IMG/VR virus record: IMGVR_UViG_3300040808_001080
Location: 1 to 22,790 of that record
Length of the DNA: 22,790 bases
Direction: 5' to 3' (one strand)
From: a virus
Shown: positions 13,601 to 20,177 of the stretch, one piece after another
How the letters are laid out: every line of letters begins with the position of its first letter
Position numbering within the stretch: the stretch's first letter is position 1
The notes under the pieces: generated by a model
What the model saw: the letters and a program-made list of their open reading frames with translations, nothing else
Databases searched by the model: none
What the model was told of the DNA's origin: nothing
Position numbers and translations under genes: made by a program

Positions 13601-13882
13601 TTATTGCTGATCCGGGAAACACTGCATTCCGACAGGGTTGGTCTGGCCGAATGCCATGACGCAGGTGTAATCCGGCTGAGTTTTCGGCTTGAATTCGTAG
13701 ACACGGACGTCATAGCCCATTGCGTTTACCCGGTGAGCCACAGAAGGGGACTCCTCGAGCTTGCTGTTCTTATACAGCGTCCAGAGGTCTGCATTGGCCG
13801 GTTGTGCGAACGAGACAACCGCGACACCTACCATAGCAATGGCCGCTGCAGCATACGCAAAGAGTTCAAGTTTCTTTTTCAT
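13601..13882 (-). CDS. Small secreted protein with signal peptide, 93 aa
   Basis: The N-terminus has a classic signal peptide: MKKK, a hydrophobic core (AYAAAAIAMVGVAVVSFA) and a likely cleavage after Ala31 (PANA|DLW). The mature 62-residue part holds two Cys (74 and 88), able to form a disulfide in the periplasm. No family is recognised. AGGA precedes the ATG, and the ACCAAAACAGGA element seen before the MazG-like gene is repeated here (13890-13901). It is the last gene before a strong terminator, next to the candidate attP, which is a common place for lysogenic-conversion or superinfection-exclusion genes. That role is inference. Confidence 0.75.
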   Translation of the reverse strand: MKKKLELFAYAAAAIAMVGVAVVSFAQPANADLWTLYKNSKLEESPSVAHRVNAMGYDVRVYEFKPKTQPDYTCVMAFGQTNPVGMQCFPDQQ

Positions 13883-14103
13883 GATGTTCTCCTGTTTTGG
13901 TAAAGGGCCTGCGCCAGCTCCATCGGCACAGGTATTTCTTCTGGGGATTGGTCAGGGGTCAGATGCCCGTTAGCTGAGTCGCAGATTTCCTTGGCATCGA
14001 TCAGGGTGTAGACACCCGCATTTGCCACGTTACTGACGTAACCTGCCCTGTTCGGTCCCCACCAGAGACGTCGGGATGTGCAGAAGATCAGATACCGATC
14101 CAT
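13879..14103 (-). CDS. Hypothetical protein, 74 aa
   Basis: The ATG at 14101-14103 overlaps the upstream stop as TGATG, and its own stop overlaps the next start as ATGA. The pattern MDRYLIFCTSRRLWWGPNRAG followed by GVYTLIDAKEICDSAN and an acidic end is one I associate with small phage proteins of unknown function. No catalytic motif is visible. Likely a coupled member of the promoter-14977 unit. Confidence 0.65.
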   Translation of the reverse strand: MDRYLIFCTSRRLWWGPNRAGYVSNVANAGVYTLIDAKEICDSANGHLTPDQSPEEIPVPMELAQALYQNRRTS

Positions 14104-14480
14104 CACAGATCCTCGTATTCCGGGACCGGGCTTTCGAGGTCGTACAGATCTGCAATGTCCTTAATTTTCCGGTCCCAATAATCCCGGAAATCCCCATCGT
14201 CTCCTCTGTAGTAGGAGTCATGTGCGTTTTGTAGAGACGCCAGAAGAGCGTACGAAGGCTCCATCCACCCCGGAATTCCGTAGTGATCCCAAATAGCGTG
14301 GAGACCTTTCCACTGCCGTTTGTCCCATTCTCTTGCGGTATCGTCGTCAAGCAGACACCCTACCGCACATGCGGTGTTGTCCACGCCGCGATAGCGGCAC
14401 GCACCTGTCGCCGTGGTAGATTGCCTGCCCTGATCGGAGATACGCTCGTAGACCGTGTCCAAAACCTCTTGAGGGGTCAC
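14103..14480 (-). CDS. Hypothetical protein, 125 aa (GTG start)
   Basis: No ATG fits. GTG at 14478-14480 overlaps the upstream stop as GTGA and gives a protein beginning (M)TPQEVLDTVYERISDQ. An upstream in-frame ATG at 14621 would lie deep inside the previous gene. Residues about 23-47 contain ATGACRYRGVDNTACAVGCL, with three Cys, followed by charged helices. This Cys/Gly segment recurs in phage proteins of unknown function. A metal site is possible but unproven. Confidence 0.65.
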   Translation of the reverse strand: MTPQEVLDTVYERISDQGRQSTTATGACRYRGVDNTACAVGCLLDDDTAREWDKRQWKGLHAIWDHYGIPGWMEPSYALLASLQNAHDSYYRGDDGDFRDYWDRKIKDIADLYDLESPVPEYEDL

Positions 14481-14917
14481 GCCGAGACCTCCTCTTTTGC
14501 CGGTGCGATGATCGACCAGTCCACCTCGCCGGTCGCAATCAGGTGACGGATCACCTTGGCGCAGTTTTCCGGGTTGAGGTCTTCTGGTGAAATGCGATGC
14601 GTCCAAGAGTCGGAATCCCACGGATAAAACAGGTCGTGTGCAACATCGCTGTCCAAACCCACGTCGTCTCCTGATAAACCGTAGTCAAGATCCGCAGGTG
14701 TCCCTGTTTCCCGTGAGAACTGCTCCAAGGCACCTCCGATACACATCACAGATCCGCACTCACCTACCCAAGGCATTGCGGCATCGTCTTCACACATAGC
14801 GTCCTTCTCAGACACCCAGTACTCCATGTGAAAGCCTGTCACCCGGCCATCATCTGTCACATGCTTCGCGCCTCCCTCGAGCCACTCAGCAACCTTAGTC
14901 AATGCTTCTACGTTCAT
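14477..14917 (-). CDS. Hypothetical acidic protein, 146 aa
   Basis: It starts at ATG 14915-14917 (MNVEALTKVAEWLEGGAKHV) after AGAGGTG and the repeated leader. The longer frame to 14977 would run through the promoter. The protein is acidic, with Cys residues near GECGSVMCIGGALEQF. This N-terminus plus central Cys segment is a recurrent pattern in phage proteins of unknown function. First gene of a four-gene unit with its own promoter. Confidence 0.65.
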   Translation of the reverse strand: MNVEALTKVAEWLEGGAKHVTDDGRVTGFHMEYWVSEKDAMCEDDAAMPWVGECGSVMCIGGALEQFSRETGTPADLDYGLSGDDVGLDSDVAHDLFYPWDSDSWTHRISPEDLNPENCAKVIRHLIATGEVDWSIIAPAKEEVSA

Positions 14918-14930
14918 GATTTCACCTCTA

Positions 14931-14941
14931 GGTCTGTTAGG
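14931..14941 (-). repeat. Start-associated leader repeat, copy 3
   Basis: The minus strand reads CCTAACAGACC, followed by TAGAGGTG and the ATG of the 146-aa gene. Its first base is exactly 30 bases after the TTGACA box, which places it at the likely transcription start. Confidence 0.75.
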
Positions 14942-14948
14942 TGCGTAA

Positions 14949-14977
14949 CCCTTACTATTACCTTTGTGAGGTGTCAA
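14949..14977 (-). promoter_or_regulatory. Promoter of the 14917-13601 unit
   Basis: A perfect TTGACA (14972-14977) is followed at 17 bases by a weak TAAGGG (14949-14954). Operator-like AAAGGTAA lies in the spacer (plus TTACCTTT, 14958-14965). The weak -10 may mean that an activator is needed. Confidence 0.6.
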
Positions 14978-14982
14978 TAGAA

Positions 14983-15006
14983 AAAAGAAAAGGCCCCGAA
15001 GGGCCT
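14983..15006 (-). terminator. Rho-independent terminator after thyX, copy 2 of a 29-bp repeat
   Basis: AGGCCC, TTCG, GGGCCT and a T-rich tract on the minus strand, five bases beyond the thyX stop. Identical over 29 bases to the terminator at 13554-13582. Confidence 0.9.
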
Positions 15007-15010
15007 GATC

Positions 15011-15754
15011 TTAGTACTCCCCATGCACCAGAGCCGCCCAGCTGACCGGGAACAGCTCTTTCATCTGCTCGTCGATCTGGTTGGCGATAATCCGGGTCTC
15101 TTCCTGTGCGTCTGTCCGGATGCGGTGCTGACACATCTTGGCAATCGCCCCCAGAGAACCAGACCAGTACCATTCGGTAATAAGGTTCAGAGGCAAGACA
15201 CCTCGAGCCTGTTCCTCGCAGACACCCAGACCAAGAAGGCGCTTATATGCCTTGTACGCAGCATTATGAAGATCCATCATTTCACTTCTAGCGTCGTGGT
15301 TGAGACCCCAGCACAGATGCTCTCCAGAACCCTGCTTCTTGTCTGTAGCCTTAGAACGAAACTGCTCCGGCACGAAGAAGTCTGGCTCAAACTCGACATA
15401 CCGACCAGAAATCTCATTCCACGGCATGTACTCGTGCTTCACCAGCTGACGGGCGACATAGATCGGCCCCTTGCAGTGGAAGGTGGCGAAGGCATGGTTG
15501 AACGGGGACTTGTGCAGAGGGACGTTCCGGAAGTCTTTCAGGATCGCTTCGATTTCCTCCGCTGCGTCTGCCTCGAGCATAACTTCGTCTACGAGGTTAC
15601 CGAAGTCCTTCGAAGACATCCCACGAGCCAAGAACTTGATCAGGTTGGCGTCTTTGTCGGTAAACTCTTCGGAGCGTTTCCCGTATGAGACCCTTGCACT
15701 TTGCACCACGGTAAGATCACTTCCCATATGGTCAATCAGTTTTGCTTCGATCAT
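15011..15754 (-). CDS. thyX: Flavin-dependent thymidylate synthase, divergent signature
   Basis: 247 aa from ATG 15752-15754, which overlaps the upstream stop as ATGA. A longer frame to 15799 is not needed. ThyX makes dTMP from dUMP with FAD, NADPH and methylene-tetrahydrofolate. The family motif is visible as RQLVKHEYMPWNEISGRY (residues 102-119). Asn113-Glu114, Ser116, Arg118 and Tyr119 are kept, but the usual Arg-His-Arg is Lys106-His107-Glu108. The RIRTDAQEETR segment near the C-terminus matches the conserved R-x4-AQxE region. The variant signature suggests a phage subfamily rather than a dead enzyme, but activity is unproven. It is last in a long unit, before a strong terminator. Confidence 0.88.
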   Translation of the reverse strand: MIEAKLIDHMGSDLTVVQSARVSYGKRSEEFTDKDANLIKFLARGMSSKDFGNLVDEVMLEADAAEEIEAILKDFRNVPLHKSPFNHAFATFHCKGPIYVARQLVKHEYMPWNEISGRYVEFEPDFFVPEQFRSKATDKKQGSGEHLCWGLNHDARSEMMDLHNAAYKAYKRLLGLGVCEEQARGVLPLNLITEWYWSGSLGAIAKMCQHRIRTDAQEETRIIANQIDEQMKELFPVSWAALVHGEY

Positions 15755-16053
15755 TCCAGCTCTCCCATAAGTTCGTAGGCGTAGCTGATGCCGTCCCAAT
15801 TATCTACTCCAGCTGCCTCAAGGCTATTTGCCCACTTCTCCGCTTCCAGAAGCTTATTAAGCCGGTCAGTGTCGATCATCGAGATTTCGAACACCTCGAC
15901 GTCGGAGCGGTTGAAAAGACGTTCCCGCTTCTGGCGTTGCCCCAGAGCATTGCTCAGAGAGCCTTTCGAGTTGAACACCTGTTTTCCCCGAAGGCTGGTG
16001 AATAGCTTGCCGGTTACCTTGTCTCGGGCTGCATAGAATGGTCCGTATGACAT
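15751..16053 (-). CDS. Hypothetical protein, 100 aa
   Basis: Not recognised. It sits between the RNA ligase and thyX with overlaps on both sides (TGATG at its start, ATGA at its stop). The N-terminal part is basic with beta-like segments (MSYGPFYAARDKVTGKLFTS, LRGKQVFNSKGSL), and a Gln/Arg helix (ALGQRQKRERLF) follows. The rest, DVEVFEISMIDTDRLNKLLE, looks like a strand-helix unit. The layout suggests a small nucleic-acid-binding or GIY-like fold, but too few motif residues are visible to claim it. Confidence 0.65.
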   Translation of the reverse strand: MSYGPFYAARDKVTGKLFTSLRGKQVFNSKGSLSNALGQRQKRERLFNRSDVEVFEISMIDTDRLNKLLEAEKWANSLEAAGVDNWDGISYAYELMGELE

Positions 16054-16949
16054 CAGAACACCTCCGGCAGAGCTTGCTTCGTCTTCATTTTGCAGAGGCG
16101 GTTCAGGTTACCGAAGTCGATCTTCGGGTTCTTGAACTTCTTGATCGCCTCCCAGATTTCCTCCGTGATCAGGTCATGCCAGACCATCCCGAGGAGCTGG
16201 GGGATTTTGCGCTGGTGCCAGCCATCCTCTTCGTTGGACAGCTTTGCGAAGGTCTTCTGGACGAGGTGATCCGTGACGTACGTATCAACGATCTTCTCTT
16301 CGACCGTCTGCTGGCCTACCAGAGGGCTTCCCATGACCTTGTGGGCCTCTTCCTTGAAGGCATTCGTGATGATCTTTGCCCAGACCACGTTCCCCCAACG
16401 GTTCACGAAGTCGTAGTTCTTGATCACGATGCCCTCACCGACGCCCTTGCCGTCTTGGATCAGGAAGGTATTCCGGTCGAGGCACCCCTGATAGATTTCA
16501 TGGTTGCCGTTCTTCACGATGGCAATTGGGGCCAGATAGTCGAGGCCGAACTGATCCATCGCAGGCTTGTACTCGTCGTACGTCAGGAACTTCTCTCCGT
16601 CGAAGACATCGAAGACGTAGAACCGACGCCACGCATCATCGCGGTAGGTTTTGAGGCTGTGAGGAACAAGCCATTCGCCGTAGACTATCCAGCTAGGATG
16701 CGCCAAGAGAAGCTCTTCGATAGCCTGATCACTCTCAGCGAAAGCCCGGAATCCGGCATTGTCAGAAGCACCTTCGACTGACAGATCGCGGTTACGAGAG
16801 CCTGCCTTCACTTCCCCGTCTTCTCCCAGCCAAACGCTGGCATTGGTCCCGTCGAGCTTCGGGAACACGTATGTCGTGCCTACTTCGATCCCGTTCACTG
16901 ACGAGGTGCCGAACCGCTCAAGGTGCATGTATTTCGTGAATTGAGTCAT
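16053..16949 (-). CDS. ATP-dependent RNA ligase, Rnl2-like
   Basis: 298 aa. The nucleotidyltransferase motifs are visible: motif I FPKLDGTN with the adenylated Lys31, GSRNR (50-54), YGEW with Glu91, motif III FYVFDVF (about 109-115), motif IV EGIVIKN with Glu171, and motif V VWAKI with Lys191. A helical C-terminal domain follows. This arrangement fits the Rnl2/REL family, which seals 3'-OH/5'-phosphate breaks in RNA. In phages such enzymes are linked to repair of tRNAs cut by host defence nucleases. The gene is preceded by the leader repeat CCTAACAGACCAAAGGA and lies about 950 bases from the rtcB stop, giving two different RNA-sealing chemistries. No partner polynucleotide kinase is seen in this window. 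Confidence 0.88.
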   Translation of the reverse strand: MTQFTKYMHLERFGTSSVNGIEVGTTYVFPKLDGTNASVWLGEDGEVKAGSRNRDLSVEGASDNAGFRAFAESDQAIEELLLAHPSWIVYGEWLVPHSLKTYRDDAWRRFYVFDVFDGEKFLTYDEYKPAMDQFGLDYLAPIAIVKNGNHEIYQGCLDRNTFLIQDGKGVGEGIVIKNYDFVNRWGNVVWAKIITNAFKEEAHKVMGSPLVGQQTVEEKIVDTYVTDHLVQKTFAKLSNEEDGWHQRKIPQLLGMVWHDLITEEIWEAIKKFKNPKIDFGNLNRLCKMKTKQALPEVF

Positions 16950-16956
16950 GTGTCTT

Positions 16957-16973
16957 TCCTTTGGTCTGTTAGG
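16957..16973 (-). repeat. Start-associated leader repeat, copy 4
   Basis: The minus strand reads CCTAACAGACCAAAGGA directly after the stop of the upstream gene. AAAGACAC follows and then the RNA ligase ATG. It is base-for-base identical to the copy at 10805-10821. Confidence 0.85.
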
Positions 16974-17282
16974 TTAGAAGGGTATTTCGTCGTCGAGGTC
17001 GACGCCTCGGTTCTGTCCGGGGTAAGACCCCGTGGAGCCAGTCTGAACTGTCCCCGGAGGATCACCAGATTGATATCGCTGTCCTGCGTTATCAAACATA
17101 GACACCGTCACCGGACCCTCTCCGGGTAACCCCGCAAGGTTGATATGACGGTCAAGTAGAATGTAGGGTCCGTACTGCCCCTCCAGAACAGACCCGATCC
17201 TCTGCCAACGTGTCCTCTGCTGGCCCATGTCGTCCGTGTAGGTGGATACCTTCACAGACAGGTCGTGTGTCTTCTTGCTCAT
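16974..17282 (-). CDS. Putative SSB-like protein with SSB-type C-terminal tip, 102 aa
   Basis: The ATG at 17280-17282 (MSKKTHDLSVKVSTYTDDMG) lies one base after the upstream stop. A longer frame to 17363 is rejected because it would overlap that gene. The first 60 residues are beta-rich (QRTRWQRIGSVLEGQYGPYI, LLDRHINLAG). A Gly/Pro/Ser-rich linker follows, and the last residues are DLDDEIPF. That end closely matches the DDDIPF tip by which bacterial SSB recruits replication and repair proteins. A small OB-like ssDNA-binding protein is the best guess. It could also be a host-protein recruiter that only imitates the SSB tip. Confidence 0.5.
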   Translation of the reverse strand: MSKKTHDLSVKVSTYTDDMGQQRTRWQRIGSVLEGQYGPYILLDRHINLAGLPGEGPVTVSMFDNAGQRYQSGDPPGTVQTGSTGSYPGQNRGVDLDDEIPF

Positions 17283-17283
17283 G

Positions 17284-17655
17284 TCACGCCCCGAAAAATG
17301 GGAAGAGGTGGATCTGGCCGGTGCTGTCTTCCTGAACAACAATAGACCGGGGTTCAGCTGCATATCCGGGGGACTCGATCACCGTGATCTGTTCAGGTGT
17401 CCAGTTGTCCACGTCCTTCTCCAGTTCGATCACGACGTCGATCCCGCTCCACGACAGAGTGAACGTCTCGTCGCCCGAATGGACGGTCTTGTTCTGGAAG
17501 GTGATGGTGGCTGCTGCGCCTTCCATCGTAGGCTCGTGCAGCTCGACATAGCTGACATGGCCATGGTCTCCGGGGAAGTCCCCACGCCACACCTTGACGC
17601 TGTCAAAAGAAGAGGCAGAGGCCATAACAACCCCTGCCATCAATAGTGCTTTCAT
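17284..17655 (-). CDS. Hypothetical protein with possible signal peptide, 123 aa
   Basis: Begins MKALLMAGVVMASASS, a short hydrophobic N-terminus with one Lys that could be a signal peptide cleaved near Ala14-Ser16, though it is shorter than usual. The remainder is mostly beta-like and acidic (VKVWRGDFPGDHGHVSYVEL, AATITFQNKTVHSGDETFTL) with no Cys. Not recognised. A strong GGAGG precedes the ATG, and the gene has its own promoter and a leader-like CCTAATAGACGG. If exported, it would act in the periplasm. Confidence 0.6.
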   Translation of the reverse strand: MKALLMAGVVMASASSFDSVKVWRGDFPGDHGHVSYVELHEPTMEGAAATITFQNKTVHSGDETFTLSWSGIDVVIELEKDVDNWTPEQITVIESPGYAAEPRSIVVQEDSTGQIHLFPFFGA

Positions 17656-17663
17656 TGGTGCCT

Positions 17664-17675
17664 CCGTCTATTAGG
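17664..17675 (-). repeat. Start-associated leader repeat, diverged copy
   Basis: The minus strand reads CCTAATAGACGG, running into the GGAGG ribosome site. As at 14931-14941, it begins exactly 30 bases after the -35 box. Confidence 0.6.
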
Positions 17676-17682
17676 TACGGAG

Positions 17683-17711
17683 TTGTTACCTTAAGAGACA
17701 CCCTTGGTCAA
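17683..17711 (-). promoter_or_regulatory. Internal promoter with operator-like element
   Basis: TTGACC (17706-17711), 17-base spacer, TAACAA (17683-17688) on the minus strand. TAAGGTAACA (plus TGTTACCTTA, 17684-17693) covers the -10. The stop of the upstream gene (17708-17710) lies inside the -35 box. Confidence 0.65.
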
Positions 17712-17905
17712 CCCTTTTCTTTGAACTCCCCACAGACAGAAGTTTCGAATGTCTTCGGGAAATCCGACACTTTCTGAGGTTCCGAAGTGACCGGTGGATA
17801 GCGTCGACAAGAGCCAAACCTCGCCTCCGTCCACTCTCCCTTGAATTGGTACATACTTCTGAGCCAGTAGATGCAGTTTTCACATTTGATCGAGAGGTCT
17901 CTCAT
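17708..17905 (-). CDS. Small Cys4 (probable zinc) protein, 65 aa
   Basis: The ATG at 17903-17905 overlaps the rtcB stop as ATGA. A longer frame to 18073 lies inside rtcB. Cys8 and Cys11 (CENCIYW), Cys33 (GSCRRYPP) and Cys58 (SVCGEF) form a spaced Cys4 set with a conserved C-x2-C-x-YW ... C-R-R-x-P-P ... C-G-E-F pattern. This is a common small family in phages and bacteria of unknown function, probably a zinc-stabilised mini-fold. It is co-translated with RtcB. Confidence 0.7.
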   Translation of the reverse strand: MRDLSIKCENCIYWLRSMYQFKGEWTEARFGSCRRYPPVTSEPQKVSDFPKTFETSVCGEFKEKG

Positions 17906-19173
17906 GCCCCCTTCCTCCACGGTTTGTCCTTCTCCCAGTCCCCGGCCATGATCGAGCCATAGGGATTGATCTGCCCAACCAGACGGCCAAGCTTGTACTG
18001 ATCCAGATCCCCCAAAACCTTGCTGGCAGGCTTGTACGCGCTGGGCAGCTCGGATGGGTCCGGGTTCCCGCACCAGAACCGGATATCGTATTCAGACACG
18101 TCGTCTTCGATCCCCAGACGCTTGAACTGTGTACGGCTCATGTTCCGGCCTGCCCCATGAGGAAGCCAGCCTGTTCGTGCCTCGTCGAGGATCAGGATTG
18201 GCTCCGACATGTTCAGAGGTAACAGCGCCGGTCCTTCGAAACCGGGTGTCGCACCCTTCGCATGCCACCAGAGTCCATCCTTTGGGAATACGAAGTTGTG
18301 GATCGTCCACATGTCGTATTCCATCGACGGCTCTTTCCGGGCTAGGTTGTGGACAGTCAGGTGGTTCTCCATCGTCCACATCTTCACGATCTGCAGAGCG
18401 TTCCGGTACTCGAAACCTTCCACGCTGTCAGTGGGTATCCATGCGCTGCCCTTGGGTGTCTCTGGAGACAGCTTCTGACGAAACCGTTCAGCGACCTGCA
18501 TACCCTTCTTGTAGAGCTTGGCCCCTACCCCACGAGACCCATGATGGGTTACCAGCCAGAGCTGTCCAGATGTATCGTGGCCGACGTAGGAGAAGTGGTT
18601 TCCGTCGCCCTGTGTCCCCATGTGGTAGTGTCCAACGTCCACCAGATCTTGGAGAAACATGTTCCCCAGCATGCAGGCGGTTAGATAGTCAGACATGCGA
18701 AACCGATCCCGGCCACCGGGTCCGAAATGGGTGTTCTCGTGAACCAGATCGAGCAGCTCCTTGGCTGTCATACCGTCCACCTTCGTGGCCATGACCGAAC
18801 AGCATATATCGGCAGAGTGCCAGCCCGGATGGATTGCATCACGAGCTGCAGCCACGCCACCCACAGGGATAGTCCCGGCAGGACAGGCGTCAGGCATCAC
18901 CATAGCCCGCTCAACAGTGGGGACACAGGTAAGCTCCTGCATCGCTGACATGACACCTTCGAAGTTCTCAATCTCCAGATCGGTCTCCGGCGTCAGGAAG
19001 ACGTCAGGATGGAACCCCTCGGTCAGAGGAAGGTGTTTCGGAACCAGAGGATCGCAGATCGCCATGATCTGCTTCTCGTCCATGTCTTCGTCCAGCTGGG
19101 CCAGAGCGTCCTTGAACCAAGGTCCGGGTTTGTAGCCCAGATCGATCAGCGTCTTTCCTGTGAGGGTAGTCAT
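17902..19173 (-). CDS. rtcB: RtcB-type RNA ligase
   Basis: 423 aa. RtcB joins RNA 3'-phosphate or 2',3'-cyclic phosphate ends to 5'-OH ends using GTP and Mn2+. Family features are present: MPDACPAGTIPVGGVA (93-108), Ala-Asp122-Ile-Cys124-Cys125 (metal site), Gly-Asp-Gly-Asn-His193-Phe, His-His211-Gly-Ser-Arg-Gly, His292 in TIHNFVF, Ala-Lys306-Gly-Ala, and His339-Gly-Ala-Gly-Arg-Asn-Met-Ser-Arg with the guanylated His. All ligands seem intact. In phages it probably repairs tRNA or mRNA cut by host ribonucleases that leave cyclic phosphate ends. The start overlaps the next upstream gene (ATGA), and no Archease partner is seen here. Confidence 0.92.
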   Translation of the reverse strand: MTTLTGKTLIDLGYKPGPWFKDALAQLDEDMDEKQIMAICDPLVPKHLPLTEGFHPDVFLTPETDLEIENFEGVMSAMQELTCVPTVERAMVMPDACPAGTIPVGGVAAARDAIHPGWHSADICCSVMATKVDGMTAKELLDLVHENTHFGPGGRDRFRMSDYLTACMLGNMFLQDLVDVGHYHMGTQGDGNHFSYVGHDTSGQLWLVTHHGSRGVGAKLYKKGMQVAERFRQKLSPETPKGSAWIPTDSVEGFEYRNALQIVKMWTMENHLTVHNLARKEPSMEYDMWTIHNFVFPKDGLWWHAKGATPGFEGPALLPLNMSEPILILDEARTGWLPHGAGRNMSRTQFKRLGIEDDVSEYDIRFWCGNPDPSELPSAYKPASKVLGDLDQYKLGRLVGQINPYGSIMAGDWEKDKPWRKGA

Positions 19174-19421
19174 GTCTCGGACCCTTCTCGGTAGGCGGCT
19201 AGGGCGGATTTTGCAGCTTTGTGGGCTTCAACCTTCTCTTGCCAGTCGTGGCATGGCGGATTGTAAGGATACGTGTTCCGCATCAGGACAAGAGCCTCCG
19301 CCAGCGCATCCGCCTTGGCGATATGGGCTTTGAGGGCTTCGATGCGGTCAGCGGCTGCATTGCCAAGCGTCGGCCACCCTTTACTGTTACGTAGCTGATT
19401 TATAAGTTCACGATCACCCAT
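19170..19421 (-). CDS. Hypothetical helical protein, 83 aa
   Basis: AAAGGAGAG precedes the ATG at 19419-19421, and the stop overlaps the rtcB start as ATGA. The sequence MGDRELINQLRNSKGWPTLG, followed by AAADRIEALKAHIAKADALA, resembles the short helical proteins with an AADRIE segment common in phage accessory regions. Function unknown. Its coupling suggests it is co-expressed with RtcB. Confidence 0.65.
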   Translation of the reverse strand: MGDRELINQLRNSKGWPTLGNAAADRIEALKAHIAKADALAEALVLMRNTYPYNPPCHDWQEKVEAHKAAKSALAAYREGSET

Positions 19422-19626
19422 CTTTCTCTCCTTTCAGAACTCGTTTCAGAGGCTTGGCCAATTTCCCAATCAGGCGTCCACACGACAGGCAGAAATAGAT
19501 GTGCTGGCCTCGGTTGCGGGGGGAATAGGTGTAGATGCAATCCTCCCCCGGTTCGATGTCTCCGTCACACCCCCGACATGTGCAGGGGCGTACGGCAGCT
19601 CGGCGGGTGATATCAGTCGAGGACAT
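19414..19626 (-). CDS. Small zinc-finger-like protein, 70 aa
   Basis: The ATG at 19624-19626 (MSSTDITRRAAVRP) overlaps the upstream gene by 14 bases, and a longer frame to 19656 is unnecessary. Six Cys at 15, 17, 20, 30, 46 and 49 (CTCRGC ... EDCIY ... FCLSC) are arranged like a zinc ribbon or treble-clef. The C-terminal tail is basic (KLAKPLKRVLKGEKDG). Probable nucleic-acid- or protein-binding mini-protein of unknown role. Confidence 0.65.
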   Translation of the reverse strand: MSSTDITRRAAVRPCTCRGCDGDIEPGEDCIYTYSPRNRGQHIYFCLSCGRLIGKLAKPLKRVLKGEKDG

Positions 19627-20146
19627 TTGCAGCCTCCCTGATACGCTCGATACCATCCATCAGGCGCTTGAGCTTATTTACAGCTTGTGTCTGGTTGTTA
19701 GCCCCGAGAAGCTCCCAGAGCTGTTTCAGAGCGGTCTCTTTGACCTGCTCTTCGACAGTCTCTTCCGGCTTGGAGACAGCGCGGTAGACCTCTTCATGAT
19801 ACCACCCCGGACCTGTCCCAGAAACAGTATGCCAGTCGCCTTTCATCCGAGAGTGGTACATGTAAGGCCCATCCCACTCTTTGAGCTTCTGCTGCTGCCC
19901 CTCTTCCAGCAGACCGAACGGGATCTTGTTGTTGAAGATTGTCCACTCTTCCTGATCTACCCATTCAGAAATCAGGTCGTCGACCTCGGTCATACCAAGG
20001 CTGGGTTTGTGTGTGCCGTCGGATTTCCATTCAGGGTCCGTTCCTTTACTTTTACCCTTTTCATAGAAGTCGCCCTTGATATTACGCATCGGCCCGATCT
20101 TCCGGCCATCGCGGGTGCGGTAGTATTTTCCGTACTCCAGTCTCAT
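19613..20146 (-). CDS. Hypothetical protein, 177 aa
   Basis: Not recognised. It begins MRLEYGKYYRTRDGRKIGPM, a YxTRDGRKxGP pattern that recurs in small phage proteins. A Trp- and Gly-rich middle follows (EWKSDGTHKP, WDGPYMYHSRMKGDWHTVSG) and then a long C-terminal helix (about 127-177, EETVEEQVKETALKQLWELL). The leader-like CCTAGCAGACAGACCAAGGA precedes it. No catalytic residues can be picked out. Confidence 0.65.
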   Translation of the reverse strand: MRLEYGKYYRTRDGRKIGPMRNIKGDFYEKGKSKGTDPEWKSDGTHKPSLGMTEVDDLISEWVDQEEWTIFNNKIPFGLLEEGQQQKLKEWDGPYMYHSRMKGDWHTVSGTGPGWYHEEVYRAVSKPEETVEEQVKETALKQLWELLGANNQTQAVNKLKRLMDGIERIREAANVLD

Positions 20147-20152
20147 GTCTTT

Positions 20153-20173
20153 CTCCTTGGTCTGTCTGCTAGG
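20153..20173 (-). repeat. Start-associated leader repeat, copy 5 (with small insertion)
   Basis: The minus strand reads CCTAGCAGACAGACC followed by AAGGAG, nine bases before the ATG of the 177-aa gene. Compared with the other copies it has an extra AGAC unit. Confidence 0.65.
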
Positions 20174-20177
20174 TTGG

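Noticed and set aside
17906-18073. Extended N-terminus of the Cys4 mini-protein
   Set aside because: It lies within rtcB in another frame. The ATGA overlap at 17902-17905 marks the likely start.
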